The position numbers and the translations under genes were made by a program. 64,000 nucleotides of DNA from Streptomyces flaveolus. GTDB taxonomy: Bacteria; Actinomycetota; Actinomycetes; Streptomycetales; Streptomycetaceae. This document shows, one piece after another, positions 26,924 through 35,220 of the stretch; position 1 is the first letter of the stretch, and each line of letters starts with the position of its first letter. The stretch is from positions 43,639 through 107,638 of the forward strand of contig NZ_JNWV01000032.1 in NCBI RefSeq assembly GCF_000716535.1, in the 5' to 3' direction. Below the pieces are notes generated by a model, which saw nothing but the letters and a program-made list of their open reading frames with translations, was not told the DNA's origin and did not search any database.

Positions 26924-27532
26924 ATGCGGAACATGAACGACGACCACACACATGTCCAGGATTTCTTCACCGCCCGCGCCGCCGACTGGGACAGCCGGTT
27001 CCCGGACGACGGCCCGGCCTACGCGGCGGCCGTGGCCGACCTCGGGCTCCGGGAGGGGGACCGCGTGCTGGACGCGGGCTGCGGCACGGGGCGGGCCCTG
27101 CCGCCCCTGCGGGCCGCCGTGGGCCCCTCCGGGGTGGTGCTGGGCGCGGATCTGACGCCGGCGATGCTCCAGGCCGCCATACGGGCGGGCAGGCACCGCG
27201 ACGGGCGGCTGATGCTCGCCGACGTCGCCGCGCTTCCGCTGCGCTCGGGTTGCCTGGACGCCGTGTTCGCCGCCGGCCTGATCGCCCACCTGCCGCGTCC
27301 GGTGGACAATCTGCGGGAACTGGCCCGTGGGGTAAGACCGGGCGGCACGCTCGCGCTCTTCCATCCCATCGGCCGGGCGGCGCTGGCGGCACGTCAGGGG
27401 CGCCGGATCACCCCCGACGACCTGCGGGCCGAGACCAACCTCCGCCCGCTCCTCGCACGTTCGGGCTGGCGGATGACGTCGTACACCGACGAGGACGCCC
27501 GCTTCCTGGCGCTCGCGGTGCGGGAGGACTGA
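26924..27532 (+). CDS. SAM-dependent methyltransferase, class I
   Basis: 202 residues with the class I SAM-binding motif LDAGCGTGR (about 49-57), the acidic LGADLTPAMLQAA segment, AALPLRSGCLDAVFAAGLIAH and VRPGGTLALFHP. It methylates an unknown acceptor. Divergent from the MHYT gene. ATG 26924 (MRNMNDD) may also be read from the second ATG four codons later. Confidence 0.9.
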   Translation: MRNMNDDHTHVQDFFTARAADWDSRFPDDGPAYAAAVADLGLREGDRVLDAGCGTGRALPPLRAAVGPSGVVLGADLTPAMLQAAIRAGRHRDGRLMLADVAALPLRSGCLDAVFAAGLIAHLPRPVDNLRELARGVRPGGTLALFHPIGRAALAARQGRRITPDDLRAETNLRPLLARSGWRMTSYTDEDARFLALAVRED

Positions 27533-27544
27533 GGCCCGGGCGGG

Positions 27545-27580
27545 TCAGCCCTCCGGCCCGCTCGGGTACGCGAGGGCTGA
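27545..27580. terminator. Bidirectional hairpin terminator
   Basis: TCAGCCCTC (27545-27553) and GAGGGCTGA (27572-27580) form a perfect 9-bp stem with an 18-base loop, between the ends of the convergent methyltransferase and hydrolase genes. Confidence 0.6.
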
Positions 27581-27592
27581 GGGCCGGGCGGG

Positions 27593-28348
27593 TCAGCCCG
27601 TTCCGGCGACGGCCGCCACGAAGGCGTCGGGGTTGTCGAACATGACGTTGTGCCCGGCGCCGGGCACCGTCACCACGCGCACCCCGGCGGCTTGCAGGCT
27701 CTCCCGGCCCACGAGTTCGCCGCTGTGCTCGCCCTGGAGGAAGACGCGATCGACCGGCAGTCCCTCCAGGACCGTCCGCATCACCGGGTCCGAACCCTTG
27801 CGCAGGCCGACGGCACTGCGGTGCAACGCGCGCGGGTCGGCCAGCCGCATGGTCGCCGCCCACAGCGGCCCGACCGCCTCCAGCACGCGCGCGTGCCCCC
27901 CTGCGACGAACTCGTCCTCCCCGTAGGCGGCGATTCCGCTGCTGCCTGCGGTCGGCGGCGGACAGGCGTCCAGGTTGGCCTCCGTCAGCACCAGCCGGGA
28001 GACCAGGTCGGGCCGCCGGTGGGCGAGGACGATGGCCACGGCGCCGCCCATGCTGTGCCCGATCAGTTCGGCACCGGCGACCCGGGCCGCGTCCAGCGCG
28101 ACGGCCACCGCGTCGGCGTGGTCCTCCAGCGTGTACCCGAAGTCCTGGGGGCGGTCGCTGGTGCCGTGTCCGGGCAGGTCCACGAACAGGCTGCGACGGC
28201 CCGCGAGTTCGGGACGCGCCGTGATGTGCGCGTGGTACGCGGCGGACATCGCTCCGAGTCCGTGCAGATACACCCGGGCGGGCTCCGCCCCGGGCACCTC
28301 GGTCCACCGGATCCGGCTTCCCCTGCTGTCGAACGTGGCCTGGCGCAC
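27593..28348 (-). CDS. Alpha/beta hydrolase
   Basis: 251 residues of the alpha/beta hydrolase fold: YLHGLGAMSAAYH oxyanion region, nucleophile elbow GHSMGG (about 97-102), FVDLPGHGTSD, and C-terminal GAGHNVMFD with the catalytic His. Esterase or similar; substrate unknown. GTG 28348 has GGAGG at good spacing. It diverges from a PadR regulator, with three repeated half-sites in between, so PadR control is likely. Confidence 0.9.
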   Translation of the reverse strand: MRQATFDSRGSRIRWTEVPGAEPARVYLHGLGAMSAAYHAHITARPELAGRRSLFVDLPGHGTSDRPQDFGYTLEDHADAVAVALDAARVAGAELIGHSMGGAVAIVLAHRRPDLVSRLVLTEANLDACPPPTAGSSGIAAYGEDEFVAGGHARVLEAVGPLWAATMRLADPRALHRSAVGLRKGSDPVMRTVLEGLPVDRVFLQGEHSGELVGRESLQAAGVRVVTVPGAGHNVMFDNPDAFVAAVAGTG

Positions 28349-28380
28349 TGTGCCCCTCCCTGTTTTCCGCGACACTGGGA

Positions 28381-28434
28381 CAATACCTCGAGGACGATGT
28401 ATTCCGTCAAGGTGGTATTGGCTCGGCGAGGTAT
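28381..28434. promoter_or_regulatory. Candidate PadR operator between divergent genes
   Basis: CAATACC (28381-28387) and GGTATTG (28414-28420) form an inverted repeat with a 26-bp gap, and ATACCTCG (28383-28390) pairs with CGAGGTAT (28427-28434). So three related half-sites share one arm. The region separates the alpha/beta hydrolase and PadR genes. This is not the classical ATGT-ACAT PadR box; the repeats are seen, the binding is inferred. Confidence 0.45.
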
Positions 28435-28454
28435 CTCTGCGGGAGAATGCGGTC

Positions 28455-28988
28455 ATGCTCGAACTCGCCATCCTCGGATTCCTGTACGGCACCCCTCTGC
28501 ACGGTTACGTCCTGCGCCGCCACATCGCGGCGCTCACCGGCCATGTGCGGCCCGTCGCCGAGAGCACGCTGTACCCGGCGATCAAGCGCCTGGAGAAGGC
28601 CGGTCTGCTGGTGCGGGCCACCGAGCCAGGCGCCGTGGCCGCGCCGCGCCATGTGCTGACGCTGACCGAGGAAGGCGGGCGCGAGCTCAAGCGCCGACTG
28701 GCCGAGCCCGCCCAGCGTGAGATCACCGACGAGAACAACTGGTTCACGCTGCTCGCGTTCCTGCGGCACCTGGAGGACCCCGCCGCGCAGGCAGCCGTGC
28801 TGCGGCGCCGACTGGCCTTCCTGGAGGAGCCGGCGAGCTTCTTCTACGAAGGCGACCGGCCGCTGCGCGCCGAGGAACTGGACGACCCGTTCCGGCGCGG
28901 CGTTCTCACCATCGCTCGCGCCACGAGTCGGGCCGAACTGGCCTGGCTGCGTGACACCCTGGCGTCACTCGACGGGGCCGGCCGCTGA
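28455..28988 (+). CDS. PadR-family transcriptional regulator
   Basis: 177 residues. N-terminal winged helix MLELAILGFLYGTPLHGYVL and VAESTLYPAIKRLEKAGLL are PadR hallmarks, with the ESTLYPAIKRLE helix as recognition helix; a C-terminal helical dimerisation domain follows. It is likely to repress the divergent hydrolase gene and itself. ATG 28455 has GGGAG upstream. Its end overlaps the DUF2236 pseudogene on the other strand. Confidence 0.93.
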   Translation: MLELAILGFLYGTPLHGYVLRRHIAALTGHVRPVAESTLYPAIKRLEKAGLLVRATEPGAVAAPRHVLTLTEEGGRELKRRLAEPAQREITDENNWFTLLAFLRHLEDPAAQAAVLRRRLAFLEEPASFFYEGDRPLRAEELDDPFRRGVLTIARATSRAELAWLRDTLASLDGAGR

Positions 28989-29881
28989 GCTGTCCCGGTG
29001 CCGTACCGGGCAACCGCGCAGACCGGGGACCGGACGCGTGCCCAGGTCGGCGACGCGACAGCCGTTCGGGCAGCCCTTGACCTCCCAGTCCTGGCGCGCG
29101 AAGTGGGGGCCGCGGCGCGGCGGCAGCAGACGGAAGAACCGGCCGCGCGTCCGCACGGCGCGGCGCACCAGCGCGGAGGTGGGCGCGCCGCGTCGCGGGG
29201 AGCGGAACGCGCGCGGCAGGGTCTCGTCGAGCAGCGCGAGCGTGGCCGTCCGCAGCAGCGGTGCCAGGGCGCGCGGACACCGGGACGCCATCAGACCGAG
29301 GGTGGCGTCGGAGACCCGGTGGGCCTGGGCCTCCTCGTGCCAGCCGAAGCGGGCCTCTTCGTAGGAGTCGGGAAGGTTTCGAACTCCTCGTAGGTCCGGG
29401 GGATGTCCGGGATGCCCATGTGCCGGCCGAGAGTCCGGTAGTACTCGGTGGTGGCGACGATCTCGTGCCGGGACAGACGGCGCCGGCGGTGGGCTTCGAT
29501 CCAGCGCTGGGGCATGACCACGAACGTGCTGAGCACGTACCGGGTGCCGACGTTGCTGATGTCGTAGCTGCGGTGCATCTGGTTGATGCGGCGGATCGCG
29601 GTTCGTCCCCCCAACGCCGCGAAGTCGTGCTCCGCGTCGGTGTCGAGGAGCAGCACGCTGTCGTCGCACCGCTTCTGGGGGCGCTCGGTCAGCTCCGCCG
29701 TCCGCGCGGGCAGCCGCCCGATGCCGGGCACCGCGCAGGTGCGGTACGGAGCCAGTTCGAGAGCGCCGTGCAGTCCCAGGGGAACTCGTACCTGACGCTG
29801 ATCCGGCATCCGGTAGCTCTCCAGCGCGTGCGCCACCGGGCCCAGCCGGCGGATCTCCGCGAGCCGCTCCTACCGCTTCAC
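28965..29881 (-). pseudogene. Broken DUF2236 (MpaB-type oxygenase) gene
   Basis: The minus strand encodes a DUF2236/MpaB-family protein (membrane-associated haem enzymes) with two lesions. First, after GTG 29881 (VKR) there is an in-frame TAG at 29870-29872, then the frame continues ERLAEIRRLGPVAHALESYR and the body of the protein. Second, near 29376 a 1-base loss moves the frame: TYEEFETF ends in frame one, and DSYEEARFGWHEEAQAHRV continues in frame two to the stop at 28965. Conserved family pieces are HRSYDISNVGTRYVL, GRHMGIPDIP and LLPPRRGPHFARQ. Likely inactive, unless the assembly has errors at both places. Confidence 0.8.
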
Positions 29882-29978
29882 AGCGTCATCCCCCTTCTGC
29901 CACCGAACGTCCAACTCTACGTTGTGGAGCAGCAGATGGGCGATCGCACTGCCCCCGTTCCAGGGAAAGGTGGTCCGC

Positions 29979-30275
29979 GTGTTCGACAGGATCCGCAGGT
30001 ACGCCGGCCGGCTCGGCACGTCCACGCAGGGGCGACCGGAGGGTACCCGGGAGAGGCGCACACACAATTTGTTCGAAGCGGCGGCCGTCTATGTCGCGGC
30101 CCGCGCGGAGGACGACCAGGACCGGATCGAGGAAGCGGCGGCGTGGGTGTCCCCGGAGGCGCTGTCGTTCGGGGTGAGCGAGCTGGCCTGCCGGGCGGTC
30201 GTCGCGCTGGCCCGGGAGCGCGACGAATCGCCCGCCGCGGTGGCCCGCGACCTTTTGGGGCTGCCCGCGGCCTGA
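29979..30275 (+). CDS. Small conserved hypothetical protein
   Basis: 98 residues starting VFDRIRRYAGRLGT and rich in helix: FEAAAVYVAARAEDDQDRIE, SELACRAVVALARERDESPA. No signal or membrane segment. The GTG at 29979 has AGGGAAAGG at 29962-29970; an alternative GTG at 29970 would add three residues. The coding-like third-position bias and good ribosome site support a real gene. Function not recognised. Confidence 0.65.
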   Translation: MFDRIRRYAGRLGTSTQGRPEGTRERRTHNLFEAAAVYVAARAEDDQDRIEEAAAWVSPEALSFGVSELACRAVVALARERDESPAAVARDLLGLPAA

Positions 30276-30418
30276 ACGGAATTCCCTGCTCCGCATGTGG
30301 CCGTTTCGCCCCCGTCCAGGCGGAAACCTGCAGCTCCGCGTGGTGCGCGAAGTCGTGACAAGCGGCTTCCGCTCGCACTAGGGTGCGCGCCGATGGACGA
30401 ACCACTGGGGAGGCAGGG

Positions 30419-31258
30419 ATGGCAGGGACGGACGATGAGCCCGTCGCCGCCGCGGACGATGCGCTGTACGTGCTGACGGCGGTGCTGCTGACGCCGGCAC
30501 AGTTTCCGAGCGTGCTGGGCGACGACTACCCGGAGGCGTGTGCGGCGCTGGACCTGGCGCCGCGCGCCGACGGGTACGGCCTGGTCCTGGGCCAGGACGG
30601 GGGCGGCGCTCGCTGGACGGTGGTCATCGACGACGTCTCGCTGGTCGCCGTGGCGATCGCGTCCTGGGACTGCGGCATGGAGTACGAGCTGTCGCCGGAC
30701 GAGCACGCGGTCGTGACGGCCCTGCCGGGCTGGCCCCTGGCCGTCGCCGTCGCGGCACCCGGCGTGCCCGCTCCCCACGATCCGCCCGCCGAAGAGGCGG
30801 GACGGTCGGCGCTGAGCCCGCCGGACACCGGTTCCTGGGGGCCCGCTCAGCGCCGGCTGGGTGCCGACGAGATAGCGCTGCAGTGGGCCGCCTGGCGGGA
30901 GCAGATCGACGACGCCGACTTCCCCGTGCCCGGTGAGCGGGCGCGTGCCGTGGAGTCCGCACAGGAGGGCGAGGGCGCCAGGGCCGGCGGCCACGCCGGT
31001 GTCCGCCGGGTGCTCGCCGAAGCGCGCGCCTACGTCGACTCCCCGCCGCCGCTCGGCCGCGTCCGCTCGTCGTTCGCTCCCGGCGAGGCCCGTACGCTGC
31101 GCGCCGACGGTCCCGGCTGGTCGATCGTGGCCCGCACCGACGACATCGCGTTCGTCCTGCTCGACGAGGAGCCGGGCGAGGTACTGCCGGTGGGCCGGGG
31201 GCCGGAGCTGCCCGGTCTGCTGGAGGCGCTCGACAAGATGGCCGTGCGGCCCCTGTGA
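30419..31258 (+). CDS. Conserved hypothetical soluble protein
   Basis: 279 residues, acidic, no membrane segment or signal. N-terminal YVLTAVLLTPAQFPSVLGDD and ASWDCGMEYEL, then DEIALQWAAWREQIDDADFP, and a C-terminal domain GWSIVARTDDIAFVLLDEEPGE. No family recognised. ATG 30419 has GGGGAGG about 8 bases upstream. Two domains joined by a Pro-rich link (about 115-140). A regulatory or immunity-type role cannot be read from sequence. Confidence 0.75.
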   Translation: MAGTDDEPVAAADDALYVLTAVLLTPAQFPSVLGDDYPEACAALDLAPRADGYGLVLGQDGGGARWTVVIDDVSLVAVAIASWDCGMEYELSPDEHAVVTALPGWPLAVAVAAPGVPAPHDPPAEEAGRSALSPPDTGSWGPAQRRLGADEIALQWAAWREQIDDADFPVPGERARAVESAQEGEGARAGGHAGVRRVLAEARAYVDSPPPLGRVRSSFAPGEARTLRADGPGWSIVARTDDIAFVLLDEEPGEVLPVGRGPELPGLLEALDKMAVRPL

Positions 31259-31437
31259 GGCTCGCCCGGCGGGTCGCGGAGATCGCCGACGTTCTCGCCG
31301 TCGAGCCGGGGCGACCGGACGGGACCTCCCGGTCGGTCCCCCGGCAGCCGCGCCGCACCTGGGCGACGCGGCTCCCGACGGCTCGGCCGGCCCGTCCGGG
31401 CGGCTCGGCGAGTGACGCCTTGCCGTGCGCCGGTGCC

Positions 31438-31620
31438 TCAGCGGCCGAGCTCCTTGCGGGCGACCCTGCGCAGCCTGCGCCGCTGAGAGGGGTCCAGCGC
31501 GAGGTACGCGGCCGCCGGAACGCCCACGACGATCAGGAACGCCACCCACCAGGGCAGCCATATGAGCAGGATCAGCCCGACCGCCACGCCCCCTGCGGCG
31601 ATCTTCGCGTTCATGGACAT
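31438..31620 (-). CDS. Small membrane protein
   Basis: 60 residues: MSMNAKIAAGG, two close hydrophobic stretches from about 8 to 40 (VGLILLIWLPWWVAFLIVVG and a shorter AAAYLAL), and a basic C-terminal tail RRRLRRVARKE. GAAGGAGG lies 8 bases before ATG 31620, a strong start, so the upstream ATG at 31644 is not used. Role unknown; similar small hydrophobic proteins are common in Streptomyces. Confidence 0.75.
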   Translation of the reverse strand: MSMNAKIAAGGVAVGLILLIWLPWWVAFLIVVGVPAAAYLALDPSQRRRLRRVARKELGR

Positions 31621-31938
31621 GAGCGTCGCCTCCTTCGCGGCCACTGCCGCTCTCTGATCTGAGAACGGCCCCCCGCTCCCCGCGGTTCCACGCCCCGCCC
31701 CTGAGACATCCCTGAGCCGCGCCCCCTAGTGGTTCCCGACGCGGACCAAACGGCACGCGGGCTTGGCTGCAAGTTGACTTGGCGGCAAGTGGCCCTCTTC
31801 GGCACCGGGCCCAGCGAACCATCGGGCCCAGCGAACGTGGACCCCATGGCCCGGCACCCGTGCGCAGAGCCCGATCAAGCCCCGGCTGCAACCGCCTCAC
31901 CCCGTCCCACCCGCCACCAACAGACACGCCGCCACATA

Positions 31939-31994
31939 CCCGCCGGATCACGCCCGCCGGATCACGCCCGCCGGATCACGCCCGTCGGATCAAC
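31939..31994. repeat. 14-bp tandem repeat, four copies
   Basis: CCCGCCGGATCACG at 31939-31952, 31953-31966 and 31967-31980 exactly, then a diverged copy CCCGTCGGATCAAC at 31981-31994. Period 14, so not a protein repeat. The core GGATCA is shared. Confidence 0.85.
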
Positions 31995-31997
31995 GCC

Positions 31998-32194
31998 TCA
32001 TGGCACTCGACGTCCCAGCCGCCTGATGCGGCGCGCTTCCCCGCGGAGGGTGCGAGTCCCCGCCGCGACCGTCACGTGACGCTCCGCGGACAGGCAGAAC
32101 ACCGCGAAGACCTTCTGATGCGTGAGCTCGAGGGTCTCCTCGTAGTGCCAGTCGGCGACGACCCGTGATCGTCCGGCACAGCGGTGGCGGACAT
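31998..32194 (-). pseudogene. Possible decayed small ORF
   Basis: ATG 32194 with GGAAG just upstream gives MSATAVPDDHG, and a natural-looking continuation, DWHYEETLELTHQKVFAVFC then LSAERHVTVAAG and a stop at 31998, sits in another frame. The second part has strong GC third-position bias. A 1-base indel near 32150 would join them. Product not recognised. Could be chance. Confidence 0.3.
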
Positions 32195-32361
32195 TCTTCC
32201 GGCCCCGCGCGCTTGCCGCCCGTACACGCGACGAACGCGACCCTTCGAACAGATCGTGGAGTGATCCACCTCACGGCCTCGACAGGACGGGAACGCCGTG
32301 GACGTCCTGTACCCTCGGCGACTCCGGTCGAGTAGTCAAATTTGAGGAGTTCGGCAGAGCT

Positions 32362-35220
32362 GTGCAGACCATCCCCACGGCATCACCCTCCGACCTGAAC
32401 GAACTGACCCAGTGCTGCGTCGTGTTCCTGCCGTCCGATCCCCCGCGCACGGGCCACATCGGCTTCTGGCGACCGGACGGTGGAGTTCCGCCCGCACACG
32501 CGGAGGGCTCGCCGGCAGATCTGGACCTCATACTGCCCTCGGCCGACGGCGGCGTCGAACGAGTCCCACTGCCCGTCCTCCTGCTTCCCGTCCGCACCGC
32601 CCTTCCGGTGCTCGCACGCGCGCGTGCACTGCCACGGGCGGCCGCGTTCTGGCGTACCGCGTACGAAATGGCCCTCGGCTTCCTGGCCCGCGGTCTGCTC
32701 CTGCCGGGCCTGTCCGCCGGCGATCACGACGCCTGGCGCGTGGGACCACTGTCCGCGCGCGATGCGGAACTGGTCCGCGAACTCGCCGCCGCCATGCCCC
32801 CGGAGGCGCACGCCGTGCCGCTCACGGCGGACGGGCCGCCGCTGTTGCCCGAGCCGGAGCGGCTGCTGCGCGCCTTCCTCGACGCGATCGCCGACGTGCT
32901 GCCGCGCTCCCCCGCCGCCCCGATGGTGACCGGCGGCCCCGCGTACACGGCACTGGAGCCACAGCGTCTGCCCGCGCTGCGGGCGTGGGCAGACGACATC
33001 GCCGTCGGCCATGACGCGGGGGTGCGGCTGTCGCTGCGTGTGGAGGCGTCCGGTCTCGACGACGCCGTCTCACAGGCCGACGCTCCGGTCCGCTTCCGTG
33101 CGGTCCTCCAGGTGCACGGTCAGAGCGGACCGGCGGACGTCATGGATGCCGCCGGACTTTGGGCCGGTGCGGACACCGGGCGCGCGGCGTTCGCTCCACG
33201 CGCGCGTGCGGACGCGTTGCTGGCGCTTCGCCGGGCGGCCCAGGCCTGGCCGCCGCTGACACCGCTGCTCTCAGCCGCCGTGCCGGACGCCGTGGACCTC
33301 GCCGACGACGAGATCGCCGAACTGCTGGGCGAGGGTGCGCGGGCGCTGGCCGCCGTGGGCGTCGACGTGCACTGGCCCAAGCACCTGGCACGTGGCCTCA
33401 CCTCGCACGCGGCCATCGGCCCGCCGGACGACGGCACCGCATCGTCCGGAACCGCCACCGTTCCGTCGTTGCTCTCCGCGGACGAGAGGGTCACGTTGAG
33501 CTGGTGGTTCGACCTGGGCGGCCGGGAGTTGTCCCGGGAGGAGCTGGACCGGCTGGCGGAGGCCAAGCGTCCGCTGGTGCGGCTGCGCGACGGCTGGGTC
33601 CTGGTCGATCCCCGGGAGGCGGAGCGGGCCCGGACCGAGCGGGACCGTTCCGTCGCTCCCGTCGAGGCGCTGGCCGCCGCTCTGACGGGCTCGGCGGAAG
33701 TCGACGGCCGGCGGGTCGACGTACGGCCCACGGGGTGGCTGGAGGGACTGCGGGAGCGGCTGACGGCTCAGGATCCGGCCCTCACCGTCGGACGGCCGCC
33801 GGGCCTGGCCGCGACCCTGCGGGACTACCAGCTCCGCGGCCTCGACTGGCTGGCCCGCACGACATCGCTCGGACTGGGCTGCTGCCTGGCCGACGACATG
33901 GGGCTCGGCAAGACGATCACACTGATCGCGCTGCACCTGCACCGGCAGACGGATCCCGCGGCGGCGGGCCCCGCCCTCGTGGTCTGCCCGGCCTCGCTGC
34001 TGGGCAACTGGCAGCGCGAGATCGAGCGGTTCGCCCCCGGGGTGTCGGTGCGCCGGTTCCACGGACCCGGGCGCGATCTGACGTCTTTGGCGGACGGCGA
34101 GTTCGTCCTGACCACGTACGGCACGCTGCGCCTGGACGCCGCGCGGCTCGCCGCGGTCCCGTGGGGGATGGTCGTGGCCGATGAGGCGCAGCATGTGAAG
34201 AACCCTTACTCCGCGACCGCGCGGGCGCTGCGCACGATCGGCGCACGCGCGCGCGTGGCGCTCACCGGCACTCCGGTGGAGAACAACCTCACGGAACTGT
34301 GGGCGATCCTCGACTGGACGACACCCGGCCTGCTCGGCAGCCTCGGCAGCTTCCGCGCGCGATACGCACAGCCCGTCGAGGGCGGCCGGGACCCCGCCGC
34401 CGCACAGCGGCTCGCCCGGCTCGTCGGACCGTTCCTGCTGCGTCGGCGCAAATCCGACCCCGGCATCGCCCCGGAGCTTCCACCGAAGACCGAGACGGAT
34501 CACCCGGTGGCACTCACGGCTGAACAGGCGGGGCTGTACGAGGCGCTGGTGCGCGAGACCCTGGACCGCATCGCGTCCGTCGACGACATGACCCGCCGGG
34601 GCATGATCATGCGGCTGCTGACCGGCCTGAAGCAGATCTGCAATCATCCGGCACAGTTCCTCAAGGAGGACGATCCGCGGCTCGCGGGACGCTCGGGGAA
34701 GCTGGAACTGCTGGACGAACTGCTCGGCACCATCCTGGCGGCGGACTCGGGCGTGCTCGTCTTCACGCAGTACGTGCGCATGGCCCGGCTGCTCGAACGG
34801 CACCTGGCGGCCCGCGGGGTGCCCTCGCTGCTGCTGCACGGCGGGACGCCGGTCACCGCGCGTGAGGAGCTGGTACGGCGCTTCCAGGCGGGCGAGGCCC
34901 CGGTGTTCCTGCTGTCCCTCAAGGCCGCCGGGACGGGGCTGAACCTCACCCGTGCCGACCATGTCGTGCACTACGACCGCTGGTGGAATCCGGCGGTGGA
35001 GGCACAGGCCACCGACCGCGCGTACCGCATCGGGCAGACCCGGCCGGTGCAGGTGCACCGGCTGGTCGCGGAGGGAACCCTGGAGGACCGCATCGCGGAG
35101 ATGCTGGGCCGCAAACGGGAGCTGGCCGACGCCGTGCTCGGTTCCGGTGAGGCGGCGCTGACGGAACTGTCGGACGAGGAACTGGCCGCACTGGTGGAAC
35201 TGCGCGGGGAGGCGCGATGA
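32362..35220 (+). CDS. SNF2-family helicase
   Basis: 952 residues. The first 480 residues form a SNF2-associated domain of the bacterial type; the ATPase follows with motif I DDMGLGKT (about 512-519), DEAQH Walker B, LTGTPVENN, the helicase C domain (FTQYVRMARLLERHL, LKAAGTGLNLTRAD) and the VHYDRWWNPAVEAQATDR box. This group translocates along DNA and is thought to act in transcription or repair. GTG 32362, GAGGAG about 12 bases upstream. Its stop overlaps the start of a SWIM protein, its usual partner. Confidence 0.94.
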   Translation: MQTIPTASPSDLNELTQCCVVFLPSDPPRTGHIGFWRPDGGVPPAHAEGSPADLDLILPSADGGVERVPLPVLLLPVRTALPVLARARALPRAAAFWRTAYEMALGFLARGLLLPGLSAGDHDAWRVGPLSARDAELVRELAAAMPPEAHAVPLTADGPPLLPEPERLLRAFLDAIADVLPRSPAAPMVTGGPAYTALEPQRLPALRAWADDIAVGHDAGVRLSLRVEASGLDDAVSQADAPVRFRAVLQVHGQSGPADVMDAAGLWAGADTGRAAFAPRARADALLALRRAAQAWPPLTPLLSAAVPDAVDLADDEIAELLGEGARALAAVGVDVHWPKHLARGLTSHAAIGPPDDGTASSGTATVPSLLSADERVTLSWWFDLGGRELSREELDRLAEAKRPLVRLRDGWVLVDPREAERARTERDRSVAPVEALAAALTGSAEVDGRRVDVRPTGWLEGLRERLTAQDPALTVGRPPGLAATLRDYQLRGLDWLARTTSLGLGCCLADDMGLGKTITLIALHLHRQTDPAAAGPALVVCPASLLGNWQREIERFAPGVSVRRFHGPGRDLTSLADGEFVLTTYGTLRLDAARLAAVPWGMVVADEAQHVKNPYSATARALRTIGARARVALTGTPVENNLTELWAILDWTTPGLLGSLGSFRARYAQPVEGGRDPAAAQRLARLVGPFLLRRRKSDPGIAPELPPKTETDHPVALTAEQAGLYEALVRETLDRIASVDDMTRRGMIMRLLTGLKQICNHPAQFLKEDDPRLAGRSGKLELLDELLGTILAADSGVLVFTQYVRMARLLERHLAARGVPSLLLHGGTPVTAREELVRRFQAGEAPVFLLSLKAAGTGLNLTRADHVVHYDRWWNPAVEAQATDRAYRIGQTRPVQVHRLVAEGTLEDRIAEMLGRKRELADAVLGSGEAALTELSDEELAALVELRGEAR

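Larger units (their letters stand above)
31621..32361. other. 740-bp intergenic region with repeats
   Basis: No intact gene is seen. It holds a 14-bp tandem repeat (31939-31994) and a possible decayed small ORF (31998-32194), both listed separately. The last 90 bases should carry the SNF2 gene's promoter, but no clear -35/-10 pair was found. Confidence 0.5.
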
